From Cognatilysobacter tabacisoli (lineage in GTDB: Bacteria; Pseudomonadota; Gammaproteobacteria; Xanthomonadales; Xanthomonadaceae), in contig NZ_QXJI01000001.1 of assembly GCF_003586305.1 (NCBI RefSeq), positions 992,001-1,056,000 on the forward strand: DNA of 64,000 nucleotides, given 5' to 3'. The notes beneath the pieces are model-generated. The model worked only from the letters and a program-made list of their open reading frames with translations, did no database searches and had not been told where the DNA came from. A program made the position numbers and the translations under genes. Each line of letters begins with the position of its first letter. Positions within the stretch are counted from its first letter, which is position 1. Positions 8,295-17,048 of the stretch are shown piece after piece.

Positions 8295-9587
8295 ATGCTC
8301 AAGCGCTGGAGTCGAAAGCGGATGATTTGGACGATCGTGATCACCGCGCTGGTGACCGTGCTGGCCGTCGTGCTGGCCATGAACTTCGCCACGCCGGAGA
8401 AAAAGCTCGAGCGCAAGCTCGTCCACCGCTACGCCGTGGCCGATCCGCAGTTCCGCCGCGAGATGGGCGTCATGCTCGGCCCGTCGATCACCCGCGGCAA
8501 CCGGATCACCGCGCTGCAGAACGGCGACGAGATCTTCCCGGCCATGCTCGAGGCGATCCGCGCCGCGCAGAAGACCATCACGTTCGAGACCTACATCTAC
8601 TGGTCCGGCGACATCGGCGAGGAGTTCACGAAGGCGCTCACCGAGCGGGCGCGCGCCGGCGTCGCGGTCAACGTGACCGTCGACTGGGCCGGCAGCTTCA
8701 AGATGGACCAGGAGCTCGTCGACCGGATGACCTCGGCGGGCGTGCGCGTGCACCACTACCGCCCGCTGCACTGGTACAACCTCGGCCGCCTCAACAACCG
8801 CACGCACCGCAAGCTTCTCGTCGTCGACGGCCGCGTCGGGTTCACCGGCGGCGTCGGCATCGCCGACCAGTGGATGGGGCACGCGCAGGACCCCGACCAC
8901 TGGCGCGAGAGCCACTTCAAGATCGAGGGGCCGGTGGTCGCGCAGGTGCAGGCGGCGTTCAACGACAACTGGATCAAGACCACCGGCGAAGTGCTCAACG
9001 GCGCCGAGTACTTCCCGGAACTGGACCCGGTCGGCGACATGGACGCGCACCTGTTCATCGCTTCTCCCGCCGGCGGCAGCGAGAGCATGCACCTGATGTA
9101 CCTGATGGCGATCGAGGCGGCGACCCGCTCGATCGACATGGCCGCGTCGTACTTCGTGCCCGACCCGCTGGCGATCAAGGCGCTGCTGGCGGCGCGCCAG
9201 CGCGGCGTGCGCGTCCGCATCCTGCTGCCTGGCAAGCACATCGACTCGGAAACCGTCCGCATCGCGTCCAAGGCCGAATGGGGTCCGCTGCTGCTGGCGG
9301 GCGTTGAGATCCTCGAATACCAGCCGACGATGCTTCACACAAAACTGGTGATCGTCGACAACGAGATGGTGTCGGTCGGCTCGACCAACTTCGACATCCG
9401 CTCGTTCCAGCTCAACGACGAGGCCAGCCTCAACGTCTACGACCGCGAGTTCGCCCAGTCGATGACGGCGGTGTTCGAGAAGGACCTGCAGCAGGGCAAG
9501 CCCTACTCGTACGAGCAGTGGCAGCAGCGGCCGATGAAGGAAAAGCTGATGGAGAAGTTCCTGCTGCCGATCAAGTCGCAGCTGTAG
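8295..9587 (+). CDS. cls: Phospholipase D-family cardiolipin synthase
   Basis: A 430-residue enzyme expected to condense phosphatidylglycerol into cardiolipin, or to catalyse a related phosphatidyl transfer, at the inner membrane. An N-terminal transmembrane anchor (about residues 11-30) precedes two PLD domains with HxK(x)4D motifs: HRKLLVVD (His171, Lys173, Asp178) and HTKLVIVD (His348, Lys350, Asp355). GSTNFDIRSF after the second motif is typical. The single anchor and length fit ClsB/ClsC-like bacterial synthases better than ClsA, which has two helices. It heads a run of four lipid-active genes. Confidence 0.9.
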   Translation: MLKRWSRKRMIWTIVITALVTVLAVVLAMNFATPEKKLERKLVHRYAVADPQFRREMGVMLGPSITRGNRITALQNGDEIFPAMLEAIRAAQKTITFETYIYWSGDIGEEFTKALTERARAGVAVNVTVDWAGSFKMDQELVDRMTSAGVRVHHYRPLHWYNLGRLNNRTHRKLLVVDGRVGFTGGVGIADQWMGHAQDPDHWRESHFKIEGPVVAQVQAAFNDNWIKTTGEVLNGAEYFPELDPVGDMDAHLFIASPAGGSESMHLMYLMAIEAATRSIDMAASYFVPDPLAIKALLAARQRGVRVRILLPGKHIDSETVRIASKAEWGPLLLAGVEILEYQPTMLHTKLVIVDNEMVSVGSTNFDIRSFQLNDEASLNVYDREFAQSMTAVFEKDLQQGKPYSYEQWQQRPMKEKLMEKFLLPIKSQL

Positions 9588-9664
9588 GCGACGGCTGCGC
9601 GGGCGCCGCGCGATCCCCGCGGGCGCGAACGGCAGCAGCCGCGCCAGCGGTAATCGCGGCGGGC

Positions 9665-9670
9665 TACCAT
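9665..9670 (+). promoter_or_regulatory. -10-like hexamer next to the phospholipase A start
   Basis: TACCAT ends 6 bp before the ATG at 9677, and no Shine-Dalgarno sequence is visible. If it is a genuine -10 element the transcript would begin at or next to the start codon (leaderless). No convincing -35 was found. Confidence 0.3.
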
Positions 9671-9676
9671 CGCCGC

Positions 9677-10852
9677 ATGAGCCCGCACCGCCGCGCGAAC
9701 GCGCCCGCCCCCCTCCTCGCCGCCGCGGCCATCGCGCTGTTCGCCTCGCAGCCGGCGTTGGCGCAGGCGCCGGCCGCGACTTCGCCCGAGGCGTGCAAAT
9801 CGATCGAGGTCGATGCAGAGCGCCTAGCCTGCTACGACGCCGCGCTCGGGCGCATGGCACGCGATCCACGCGCCGCTGACGACGACGCCCGTCGCGCGCG
9901 CGAGGCCAAGGAGGCGGCGCAGCCTTATGAAAAGCTCGAGCGCGAATCGCTCCCGCGCGACGAGCGACGGCGCCGGGTCGTCAGCGACCTGTTCGACGCC
10001 GAGCCCGACAATTCGCTCGACGCGCGCATCGCCAACGCCGGCCAGGGATCGCTGCTCGACAGCCGCTGGGAGCTGGCGCGCGCCTCCAAGCTCGGCGTCT
10101 TCAACTTCCGCGCCTACAAGCCGGTGTACCTGCTCCCGGCGTTCTGGACCAGCGCGCCGAACGAGACGCCGGCCAGCTCGCGCGCCGACCTGCCGCGCCA
10201 GCAGCAGCGGCTCGACGACGTCGAAACCAAGTTCCAGCTGAGCTTCAAGACCAAGGCGGTCGAGAACCTGTTCGGCGACAACGGCGACCTGTGGATGGGC
10301 TACACGCAGAGCTCGCGCTGGCAGGTCTACGACGCCGACAACTCGCGGCCGTTCCGCGAGACCAACTACGAACCCGAGGTGCTGCTGGTGTTCCGGACCG
10401 GCTACGAGTTCGCCGGCTGGCACGGGCGGCTGGCCGGCTTCGGCATCAACCACCAGTCCAACGGCCGTGCGGACCCGCTCTCGCGCAGCTGGAACCGCGT
10501 GATCGCCAACGTCGGCTTCGACCGCGAGGACTGGTCGCTGATGCTGCGCCCGTGGTGGCGGATTTCCGACGGCGACGAGGACGAGAACCCCGGCATCGAG
10601 GACTACGTCGGTCGCGGCGACGCCACGCTGGTGCACCGACGCGGGCGGCACGAGTTCGCGCTGATGGGCCGGCATTCGCTGCGCGGCGGCGACCGCTCGC
10701 GCGGCGCGGTGCAGTTCGACTGGGGGTTCCCGATCAGCCGCTCGCTGCGCGGGCACGTGCAGGTGTTCGACGGCTACGGCGAGAGCCTGATCGACTACGA
10801 CCATCGGGCGACCTACATCGGACTGGGCGTGTCGCTGCTGGAGTGGTACTGA
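9677..10852 (+). CDS. pldA: Outer-membrane phospholipase A (PldA/OMPLA)
   Basis: Outer-membrane beta-barrel phospholipase of 391 residues, which hydrolyses phospholipids that reach the outer leaflet. A signal peptide (about 1-30, ending near LAQA) is followed by a charged helical region (about 35-110) and the barrel. The active-site segment INHQSNGR carries His259 and Ser261, matching the His/Ser pair of OMPLA. The protein ends in an aromatic residue (LLEWY), as barrel proteins do. The ATG at 9677 was chosen because it gives the signal peptide; an ORF extension upstream overlaps cls and lacks one. The N-terminal extension is longer than in the E. coli enzyme. Confidence 0.92.
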   Translation: MSPHRRANAPAPLLAAAAIALFASQPALAQAPAATSPEACKSIEVDAERLACYDAALGRMARDPRAADDDARRAREAKEAAQPYEKLERESLPRDERRRRVVSDLFDAEPDNSLDARIANAGQGSLLDSRWELARASKLGVFNFRAYKPVYLLPAFWTSAPNETPASSRADLPRQQQRLDDVETKFQLSFKTKAVENLFGDNGDLWMGYTQSSRWQVYDADNSRPFRETNYEPEVLLVFRTGYEFAGWHGRLAGFGINHQSNGRADPLSRSWNRVIANVGFDREDWSLMLRPWWRISDGDEDENPGIEDYVGRGDATLVHRRGRHEFALMGRHSLRGGDRSRGAVQFDWGFPISRSLRGHVQVFDGYGESLIDYDHRATYIGLGVSLLEWY

Positions 10853-10902
10853 CGCCGCGGCCTGGGCTAGCCTGCGGCCACGCCACGCGACGGATCGACC
10901 CG

Positions 10903-12012
10903 ATGCGACCCCAACGCCGCTCGTTCCTGGCCTACGGCTCGGCCCTGCTGGGGATGCTGAGCCTGCTGGCGGTGCTGTGTTTCCACTTTCCGCGGCTGCT
11001 GACCAGCGCCGAGTTCCGGGCGATCTACACCGAAGCGTTCGCCCGGCACCTGCTGCTCGCCGGGCTGGCGGCCGCGTTCGCCGCCGGCACGCTGGCGATC
11101 CTGCGCGGCCGCGACCGCCGGGTCGCGCTGGTCGGCGTCGCCAGCGCTACCGTCGCGGTGCTCGCCGGCGGCACCAACGTGCAGCTCGACGCGATCGGCG
11201 ACACGCCCTACTCCCTCGGGCTGGACTGGTTCGTGCTGTCGCTGCTGTTCTCGGCGCTGGTGTTCGTTCCGATCGAGCGCCAGTACGGGCGGCTGCCGCT
11301 CTCGCCGCTGAGGCGGGGTTGGCGCACCGACCTGGCCTACTTCTTCATGAGCCACGTGCTGGTGCAGTTCGTCCTGATCGCCGTCACCGCCTCGACGGCG
11401 ACGCTGGCGGCGCTGGCGGCGTATCCGGCGCTTCGCGACGCGATCCAGTCGCTGCCGGTGTGGGTGCAGTTCCTGATGGCGGTTTTCGTCGCCGACCTGG
11501 CCCAGGCGCTGCTGCACCGCGCCTACCACCGCGTCCCGTGGCTGTGGCGCTTCCACGCCGTGCACCACTCCAGTCGCGAGATGGACTGGCTCGCGGGCTC
11601 GCGCATGCACCTGGTGGAGATCGTGCTGACCCGCAGCTTCGTGCTGCTGCCGCTGCTGGTGCTGGGGTTCTCCGCCTCGGCGGTCAACGCCTACGTGGTG
11701 CTCGTCGGCCTGCAGGCGGTGTTGGCCCACGCCAACCTCGGCGTGCGCTTCGGCTGGCTCGAGCGCGTGCTGGTGCTGCCGCGCTACCACCACTGGCACC
11801 ACGCGCGGCACCCTGACTACCTCGACGCCAACTATGCGATCCACCTGCCGCTGGTCGACCGGCTGATGGGCACGCAACGGCTGCCGACGGACCCGGAGGC
11901 GTGGCCGGCCGAGTACGGCGTCATGACGCTCGAGACGGTGCCGCGCGGCATCCTGCGCCAGCACGCGATGCCGTTCCTGCCACGGCGGCACTATGACGAC
12001 CACGTGGCCTGA
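10903..12012 (+). CDS. Sterol desaturase / fatty-acid hydroxylase family protein
   Basis: A 369-residue multi-pass membrane di-iron enzyme. The histidine clusters of the family are present: HRAYHR (His205, His209), HAVHHS (218-222) and HHWHHARH (from 296). Hydrophobic helices fill the N-terminal half and flank the clusters. Members hydroxylate or desaturate fatty acyl chains, sterols, carotenoids or sphingolipid-like substrates; the substrate here cannot be told. The start at 10903 begins a clean membrane helix, and the larger frame upstream is a shadow of pldA. Its place between a phospholipase A and a patatin suggests action on membrane lipids. Confidence 0.88.
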   Translation: MRPQRRSFLAYGSALLGMLSLLAVLCFHFPRLLTSAEFRAIYTEAFARHLLLAGLAAAFAAGTLAILRGRDRRVALVGVASATVAVLAGGTNVQLDAIGDTPYSLGLDWFVLSLLFSALVFVPIERQYGRLPLSPLRRGWRTDLAYFFMSHVLVQFVLIAVTASTATLAALAAYPALRDAIQSLPVWVQFLMAVFVADLAQALLHRAYHRVPWLWRFHAVHHSSREMDWLAGSRMHLVEIVLTRSFVLLPLLVLGFSASAVNAYVVLVGLQAVLAHANLGVRFGWLERVLVLPRYHHWHHARHPDYLDANYAIHLPLVDRLMGTQRLPTDPEAWPAEYGVMTLETVPRGILRQHAMPFLPRRHYDDHVA

Positions 12013-12072
12013 CGCAGCCGCTGCGACGGCAACCGGACAGACTCGGACTTCCCCCGTGCAAGGAGCAGCGCG

Positions 12073-13029
12073 ATGAAGATGCGGCGCATTCTGTCCCTCG
12101 ACGGCGGCGGCATCCGCGGCCTCGTCACCTGCCTGTGGCTGGCCGCGGTCGAGGACGCCCTCGCCAAGGCCGGCAAGCCGGGCCTGTTGAAGCGGTTCGA
12201 CCTCGTCGCCGGCAGTTCCACGGGCGCGCTGGTGGCCTGCGCGCTGGCGATCGGGCTGGGCCCGGCTCAGATCGCCGCCCTGTACCGCGACCAGCGTCAC
12301 CTGATCTTCCCCGGCATCGCCGGGCGGCTGTGGTCGCGCGCCGGGCGCACGCTCTCGCAGGGCATCTCGGCGCCGCGCTACGACGGCAAGGGGCTCGACA
12401 AGGTGCTGAAGAAGACGTTCGGCGACACCACGCTCGGGCAGGCCCGGGTCCCGGTGCTGGTGACCAGCTACGACACGATCGGCCGCGAGCCTGTCCTGTT
12501 CAAGAGCTTCAAGCCCGAGCATGCCGACCTGCCGATGTGGGAGGTCTGCCGCGCGTCGGCGTCGGCGCCGACGTACTTTCCTGCGCACGGCATGACCGTC
12601 GAGGGGCGCCGCCGCGCGCTGATCGACGGCGGGCTGGTCGCCAACAACCCGACCGCGTGCGCGATCGCCGAAGCGCTGCGCAAGGACGCCCGCGTCGACA
12701 ACGCCCACGACCTGGTCGTGCTGTCGGTCGGATCCGGCGAGCGCAACCGTCCGATCGACCTGAAGTCCGCGCAGGAATGGGGCGCGCTGGAGTGGGCGGT
12801 GCCGATCATCGACGTGCTGTTCGACGGCAACACCGACTCGGTCGACTACATCGCCCGGCACCTGGTCGGCGACGGCTACTTCCGCATGCAGACCGACCTG
12901 GTGATCGGGCTGGACGACCTCGACGACGTCAGTTCGACCAACATCGCCGCGCTGGAAATTGTCGCGCGCAACTACCTCGAGCGCGACGACACTCGCCGCC
13001 TGCTGGTCGACCTCGCGCAGCGGCTGTAG
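12073..13029 (+). CDS. Patatin-like phospholipase
   Basis: A 318-residue cytoplasmic-type patatin acyl hydrolase with no signal peptide. The oxyanion motif DGGGIRG (10-16), the nucleophile elbow GSSTG (47-51, Ser49) and the catalytic Asp in DGGL (Asp185) are all intact, forming the Ser-Asp dyad. The ATG has AAGGAGC about 7 bp upstream. The architecture resembles the single-domain patatins used as effectors in some defence systems, but no nucleotide cyclase or other defence gene is adjacent. A housekeeping or lipid-turnover role with the preceding genes is more likely. Confidence 0.9.
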   Translation: MKMRRILSLDGGGIRGLVTCLWLAAVEDALAKAGKPGLLKRFDLVAGSSTGALVACALAIGLGPAQIAALYRDQRHLIFPGIAGRLWSRAGRTLSQGISAPRYDGKGLDKVLKKTFGDTTLGQARVPVLVTSYDTIGREPVLFKSFKPEHADLPMWEVCRASASAPTYFPAHGMTVEGRRRALIDGGLVANNPTACAIAEALRKDARVDNAHDLVVLSVGSGERNRPIDLKSAQEWGALEWAVPIIDVLFDGNTDSVDYIARHLVGDGYFRMQTDLVIGLDDLDDVSSTNIAALEIVARNYLERDDTRRLLVDLAQRL

Positions 13030-13077
13030 CGGCACGCGCGTAGGCCGCACGCATGTTGCGGGCGCGGCGCCGGTGGC

Positions 13078-14061
13078 TCAGTTCCGGAAGCGGGCCGGGT
13101 CGGCGGGCCGCATCGGCGCGTCCTCCACCGACCAGGCGCCGGAGCCGGCCTTGTGCAGGGTGATCGGACGCTCCTGCGACATCGCATCGTCGGCCCGCTC
13201 GCCCTGCCCTTCGTCGAAGGCGAAACGCCCGACCAGGCCCGGCGCTGCGTGCGGCACCGCCTCACGCCAATGACGGGCAAGCTCGGTCGGCTCCAGCGCG
13301 CGGTCCCAGAGCCGCAACTCGTCGACCAGGCCCTTGTAGTCCTCGTACTGGGTGAAGGCGTAGTTCCAGGCCGTCATCACCTCGGCACCGATGGCCCAAC
13401 CGCCCAGTTCCACCGGGTCGTCAGGGTGGGACAGGCGGTCCCACCACCGCCGCATGTCGACGCGCCGCGGGATGTCGGTGTGCGCCACCTGCCGGCCGTC
13501 GATCCACAGCTCGAGCCGCGCGCCCTCCGGCGCGCGCCAGCGGCGCACCGCGGCAACGTGGTGCCATTGCCCATCCAGCAGGCTCGGCGCGTTCGCGGCC
13601 GGCCACGCCTGCACGGCCCAGACCATGCCCTCGGGCATGCCGTCCCTGCCGTCGGCAAACATCCAGCGCAAGCGCCCGCCGCCGTAGAACTGCAGGCTGA
13701 AGGTGCCCTCGCGAGTGTTGCCGGCCATGAAGCCTTCGGGCCGCGTGTGGCCGTCGATGAGCCAGTTGCCGCTGAGCCACCAGCCCCGACTGCTGTACGG
13801 CTCGGGGTCGGCGTCCGACCAGTTCGTCAGCTGGTTGTAGCCGCCGCGCCAGACCGGGCCGACCGGCAAGCCCGCGTCGGGTTTGATCCACAGTTCGAGG
13901 GTGAACTCGCCGCGACCGAAGCCGGCCGGTAGCTGGGCCAGATCCGCGAAGTCGTACTGCATCGGCAGGTTCTGGCGCAGGTGCAGCGAACCGCCTTCGG
14001 CGCGGGCAGCGCCCAGCCCCAGTGCCGCTGTCAGGAAAGCCAAGCCGATCGCGCGCTTCAT
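13078..14061 (-). CDS. Exported LamG/concanavalin A-like lectin-domain protein
   Basis: A 327-residue exported protein: a signal peptide (about 1-18, cleaved near ARA|EGG), then a LamG-like jelly-roll fold. Family features are GEFTLELWIKP near residue 50, DGQWHHVAAVRRW in the middle, LELWIDGRQVAHTD, and GLVDELRLWDRALEPTELARHW near the C-terminus. Such domains bind glycans or act as structural modules; no catalytic domain is attached. The ATG at 14061 was chosen for the signal peptide. It lies 144 bp downstream of fumarase in the same direction. Confidence 0.82.
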   Translation of the reverse strand: MKRAIGLAFLTAALGLGAARAEGGSLHLRQNLPMQYDFADLAQLPAGFGRGEFTLELWIKPDAGLPVGPVWRGGYNQLTNWSDADPEPYSSRGWWLSGNWLIDGHTRPEGFMAGNTREGTFSLQFYGGGRLRWMFADGRDGMPEGMVWAVQAWPAANAPSLLDGQWHHVAAVRRWRAPEGARLELWIDGRQVAHTDIPRRVDMRRWWDRLSHPDDPVELGGWAIGAEVMTAWNYAFTQYEDYKGLVDELRLWDRALEPTELARHWREAVPHAAPGLVGRFAFDEGQGERADDAMSQERPITLHKAGSGAWSVEDAPMRPADPARFRN

Positions 14062-14205
14062 GTCCTGGCCCCTTCGGCCCAACTGTCGTCGGCGGGCATG
14101 GTCCGGCATGCCGGCCGGCCGCGCATATGCCGTCCGCTTGGGAACTTCGGCAGTGCCCCGGGACGGGCTGAAATGGGGCGCCGGCGGTACCGGCGGCCCA
14201 CTCAC

Positions 14206-15795
14206 TTACTCGACGACCACTGGAATCCGGCCGATCGTCCCCGCCGAGATGCGCGCCTGCCACTCGCGCGGGCCGGTCTGGTGCACCGACTCGCCGGTCG
14301 AATCGACCGCGACGGTCACCGGCATGTCCTGAACCTCGAACTCGTAGATCGCTTCCATGCCGAGGTCGGCGAAACCGACGACCTTCGCCGCCTTGATCGC
14401 CTTCGACACGAGGTACGCGGCGCCGCCGACGGCCATCAGGTAGGCCGAGCCGTGCTTGCGGATCGCCTCGATCGCCGCCGGGCCGCGTTCGGCCTTGCCG
14501 ACCATGCCGAGCAGGCCGGTCTCGCTGAGCACCTGCTCGGTGAACTTGTCCATGCGCGTCGCGGTGGTCGGGCCGGCGGGGCCGACGACCTCGTCGCGCA
14601 CCGGATCGACCGGACCGACGTAGTAGATGAAACGGCCGCGCAGGTCGACCGGCAGCGGCTCGCCCTTGTTGAGCATGTCGACGATGCGCTTGTGCGCGGC
14701 GTCGCGACCGGTCAGCAGCTTGCCGTTGAGCAGCAGCACCTCGCCCGGCTTCCAGCTGGCGACGTCGTCCTTGGTCAGGGTGTCGAGGTCGACGCGACGG
14801 CCCTTCGACGCGTCGTAGGTCAGCTCCGGCCAGTCGCCCAGCGACGGCGGGTCGAGCATCACCGGGCCGCTGCCGTCGAGGGTGAAGTGCGCGTGGCGCG
14901 TGGCGGCGCAGTTCGGGATCAGCGCCACCGGCAGGTTGGCCGCGTGGGTCGGGTAATCCTTGACCTTGATGTCGAGCACGGTGGTGAGGCCGCCCAGGCC
15001 CTGCGCGCCGATGCCGAGCGCGTTGACCTTGTCGTAAAGCTCCAGCCGCAGCTCCTCGGCGCGGTTGGTTGCGCCGCGCTGCTGCAGCTCGGTGATGTCT
15101 ATGGGTTCCATCAAAGCCTCTTTGGCCAGCAGCATCGCCTTCTCGGCGGTGCCGCCGATGCCGATACCGAGCATGCCCGGGGGGCACCAGCCGGCGCCCA
15201 TCGTCGGCACGGTCTTCAGCACCCAGTCGACGATCGAGTCGGACGGATTGAGCATCGCGAACTTCGACTTGGCCTCGGAGCCGCCGCCCTTCGCCGCGAC
15301 GATCACGTCGACCGTGTTGCCCGGCACGACCTTGACGTTGACCACGCCGGGGGTGTTGTCCTTCGTGTTGGTGCGCTTGCCGGCCGGATCGGCCAGCACC
15401 GACGCGCGCAGCTTGTTGTCGGGGTGAGCGTAGGCGCGGCGCACGCCCTCGTGGACCATGTCCTCGACGCCCATCGTCGCGTCGTCCCAGCGCACGTTCA
15501 TGCCGATCTCGAGGAACACGGTGACGATGCCGGTGTCCTGGCAGATCGGCCGGTGGCCCTCGGCGCACATGCGCGAGTTGATCAGGATCTGCGCGATCGC
15601 GTCCTTCGCCGCCGGCGACTCCTCGCGCTCGTAGGCGGCTGCGAGGTTCCGGATGTAGTCGACCGGGTGGTAGTACGAGATGTACTGCAGCGCGTCGGCC
15701 ACCGACTGGATCAGGTCTTCCTGCCGGATCGACACCGGGGCGAATGCGCCGGGCGCGGTGGGGGCGGAGGTCGAGGCGGACGGGCTGGCGGTCAC
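14206..15795 (-). CDS. fumA: Class I (iron-sulfur) fumarate hydratase
   Basis: TCA-cycle enzyme that interconverts fumarate and malate with a [4Fe-4S] cluster, 529 residues. Strong family segments include QEDLIQSVADALQYISYYHP, MCAEGHRPICQDTG (with two Cys), GWCPPGMLGIGIGGTAEKA and NCAATRHAHFTLDG; Cys residues in these supply the cluster. The C-terminal beta domain (about 340-529) is complete, ending in GRIPVVVE. The start is a GTG at 15795 with no clear Shine-Dalgarno. A GTG at 15735 would remove a low-complexity extension of 20 residues and start closer to relatives, so the N-terminus is uncertain. It is divergent from the ECF sigma gene. Confidence 0.94.
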   Translation of the reverse strand: MTASPSASTSAPTAPGAFAPVSIRQEDLIQSVADALQYISYYHPVDYIRNLAAAYEREESPAAKDAIAQILINSRMCAEGHRPICQDTGIVTVFLEIGMNVRWDDATMGVEDMVHEGVRRAYAHPDNKLRASVLADPAGKRTNTKDNTPGVVNVKVVPGNTVDVIVAAKGGGSEAKSKFAMLNPSDSIVDWVLKTVPTMGAGWCPPGMLGIGIGGTAEKAMLLAKEALMEPIDITELQQRGATNRAEELRLELYDKVNALGIGAQGLGGLTTVLDIKVKDYPTHAANLPVALIPNCAATRHAHFTLDGSGPVMLDPPSLGDWPELTYDASKGRRVDLDTLTKDDVASWKPGEVLLLNGKLLTGRDAAHKRIVDMLNKGEPLPVDLRGRFIYYVGPVDPVRDEVVGPAGPTTATRMDKFTEQVLSETGLLGMVGKAERGPAAIEAIRKHGSAYLMAVGGAAYLVSKAIKAAKVVGFADLGMEAIYEFEVQDMPVTVAVDSTGESVHQTGPREWQARISAGTIGRIPVVVE

Positions 15796-15825
15796 GGCGG
15801 TCGCGGTCTGGCGGCTGGGCCCGCA

Positions 15826-15831
15826 ATTTTA
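15826..15831 (-). promoter_or_regulatory. -10 element upstream of fumA
   Basis: TAAAAT on the minus strand, about 30 bp before the GTG start of fumA, gives a short leader. It is the same hexamer as seen upstream of fpr (21831) and trhO (63834). No obvious -35 partner is visible. Confidence 0.4.
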
Positions 15832-15908
15832 GCCCAGCGGCGGGGGCCGGCCTGCCGAATCCGTGGGACCCCTTAAACCCTGCGGCGGCCCGGCGCATCA
15901 ACAGGACT

Positions 15909-16502
15909 ATGCTGACCGCCGCCGTGAGCCTCGACCTCGACACCCCGTTGCCCACCGCGCCCGCCGACGACGTCGACGGCGCGCTGGCGAAGTCCGCCGG
16001 GCGCGGCGACGTGGCGGCGTTCGAGGCCCTGTATCGCCGCCACGCGGGCCGGGTCCACGGCGTCATCGCCCGGCTCGTCGGCGGCCACGGCGCCCGCGCC
16101 GAGGACCTGACCCAGGAAGCCTTCGTGCGAGCCTGGCAGGCGCTGCCGGGGTTCCGGTTCGAGAGCGCGGTGTCGACCTGGCTGCACCGGCTGGCGGTCA
16201 ACACCGCGCTGATGGAGCTGCGCTCGCGCCGCTCGCGGCCGCAGCACGACGAGGACGACGAGGCGCTCGACGGCCTCGGCGTGCTCGATTCGGCCGGCCA
16301 CCAGACCGCGCTGTCGATGGACCTCGAGCGCGCGGTCGCCACCCTGCCCCCGCGCGCACGCGCCGTGCTGGTGCTGCACGACGTCGAGGGCTGGAAGCAC
16401 GACGAGATCGCCGCCGAACTCGGCATGGCGGTCGGCAGTTCCAAGGCCCAGCTGCATCGCGCCCGCGGCCTGCTGCGCAACCGCCTGCAGGCGCCCGCAT
16501 GA
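15909..16502 (+). CDS. ECF-type RNA polymerase sigma factor
   Basis: A 197-residue sigma-70-family factor of the extracytoplasmic-function class. Region 2 covers about residues 27-95 and includes DLTQEAFVRAWQALPGF and STWLHRLAVNTALMELR. Region 4 (about 140-190) has LPPRARAVLVLHDVEGWKHDEIAAELGMAVG and a helix-turn-helix ending SKAQLHRARGLLRNRL. The ATG at 15909 is preceded by ACAGGA; a GTG at 15924 is an alternative. Its stop codon lies 12 bp before the preferred start of the next gene, a likely membrane regulator, and the two form an operon with a DUF4097 protein. Confidence 0.92.
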   Translation: MLTAAVSLDLDTPLPTAPADDVDGALAKSAGRGDVAAFEALYRRHAGRVHGVIARLVGGHGARAEDLTQEAFVRAWQALPGFRFESAVSTWLHRLAVNTALMELRSRRSRPQHDEDDEALDGLGVLDSAGHQTALSMDLERAVATLPPRARAVLVLHDVEGWKHDEIAAELGMAVGSSKAQLHRARGLLRNRLQAPA

Positions 16503-16513
16503 AGGAGCACGAG

Positions 16514-17032
16514 ATGAATCCGCTGACCCCCGACGACCCGCGCGACGACGCCACCTCCCTTGACGGCCGCCTGCGCTTCGCGCTGCGCGAGCTGCGCCGC
16601 GACGACCCGCCGTCGACCGATCTGTGGCCCGCAATCGCCGCCCGCGTTGCCCAGGTGCCGCAGCAGCGCGCCCCGCAGCAGCCGGCCGCGCCGGCGCGGC
16701 ACCACCGGCTCGCCCCGTGGGCGCTGGCCGCATCGATGGTGCTGGCGGTCGGGATCGCGTGGCAGTTGCGGCCGCCGGCCGCGGCGCCGGATCCCGCGTT
16801 GTCGCCGGTCAGCCAGGAGGCCGCCGCGCTGACCCGCGAGTACGAGGCCGCGCTGAGCGAGCTCGACCACGCCGGGCCCTCCGACGACGCCGCGCTGCGC
16901 GAGCTCGACCGCAGCGCCGCGACGATCCGCGCCGCGCTGACGCGCGACCCCGATGCCCGATTCCTGCTCGACCGCCTGCAGGACACCTACCGCCGCCGCC
17001 TGTCGCTGACCCAGCGCCTGCTGCAGGCCTGA
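16514..17032 (+). CDS. Putative membrane-anchored anti-sigma factor
   Basis: A 172-residue protein with a charged N-terminal cytoplasmic part (about 1-65), one transmembrane helix (about 67-85) and an Ala/Glu-rich periplasmic helix region (about 95-172). This topology and its place directly after an ECF sigma gene suggest an anti-sigma factor. However, the zinc-type HxxxCxxC motif is absent and sequence similarity is not obvious, so the role rests on context. The ATG at 16514 was chosen because AAGGAG lies 6 bp upstream. An ATG at 16499 would overlap the sigma stop codon (ATGA) and add five residues. Confidence 0.72.
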   Translation: MNPLTPDDPRDDATSLDGRLRFALRELRRDDPPSTDLWPAIAARVAQVPQQRAPQQPAAPARHHRLAPWALAASMVLAVGIAWQLRPPAAAPDPALSPVSQEAAALTREYEAALSELDHAGPSDDAALRELDRSAATIRAALTRDPDARFLLDRLQDTYRRRLSLTQRLLQA

Positions 17033-17048
17033 CTTCCCGGAGAACGCC

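Noticed and set aside
12073-13029. Patatin as a CBASS-type (CapV) defence effector
   Set aside because: No cyclic-nucleotide synthase, ubiquitin-like or other defence gene is adjacent; the neighbours are lipid enzymes and a LamG protein.
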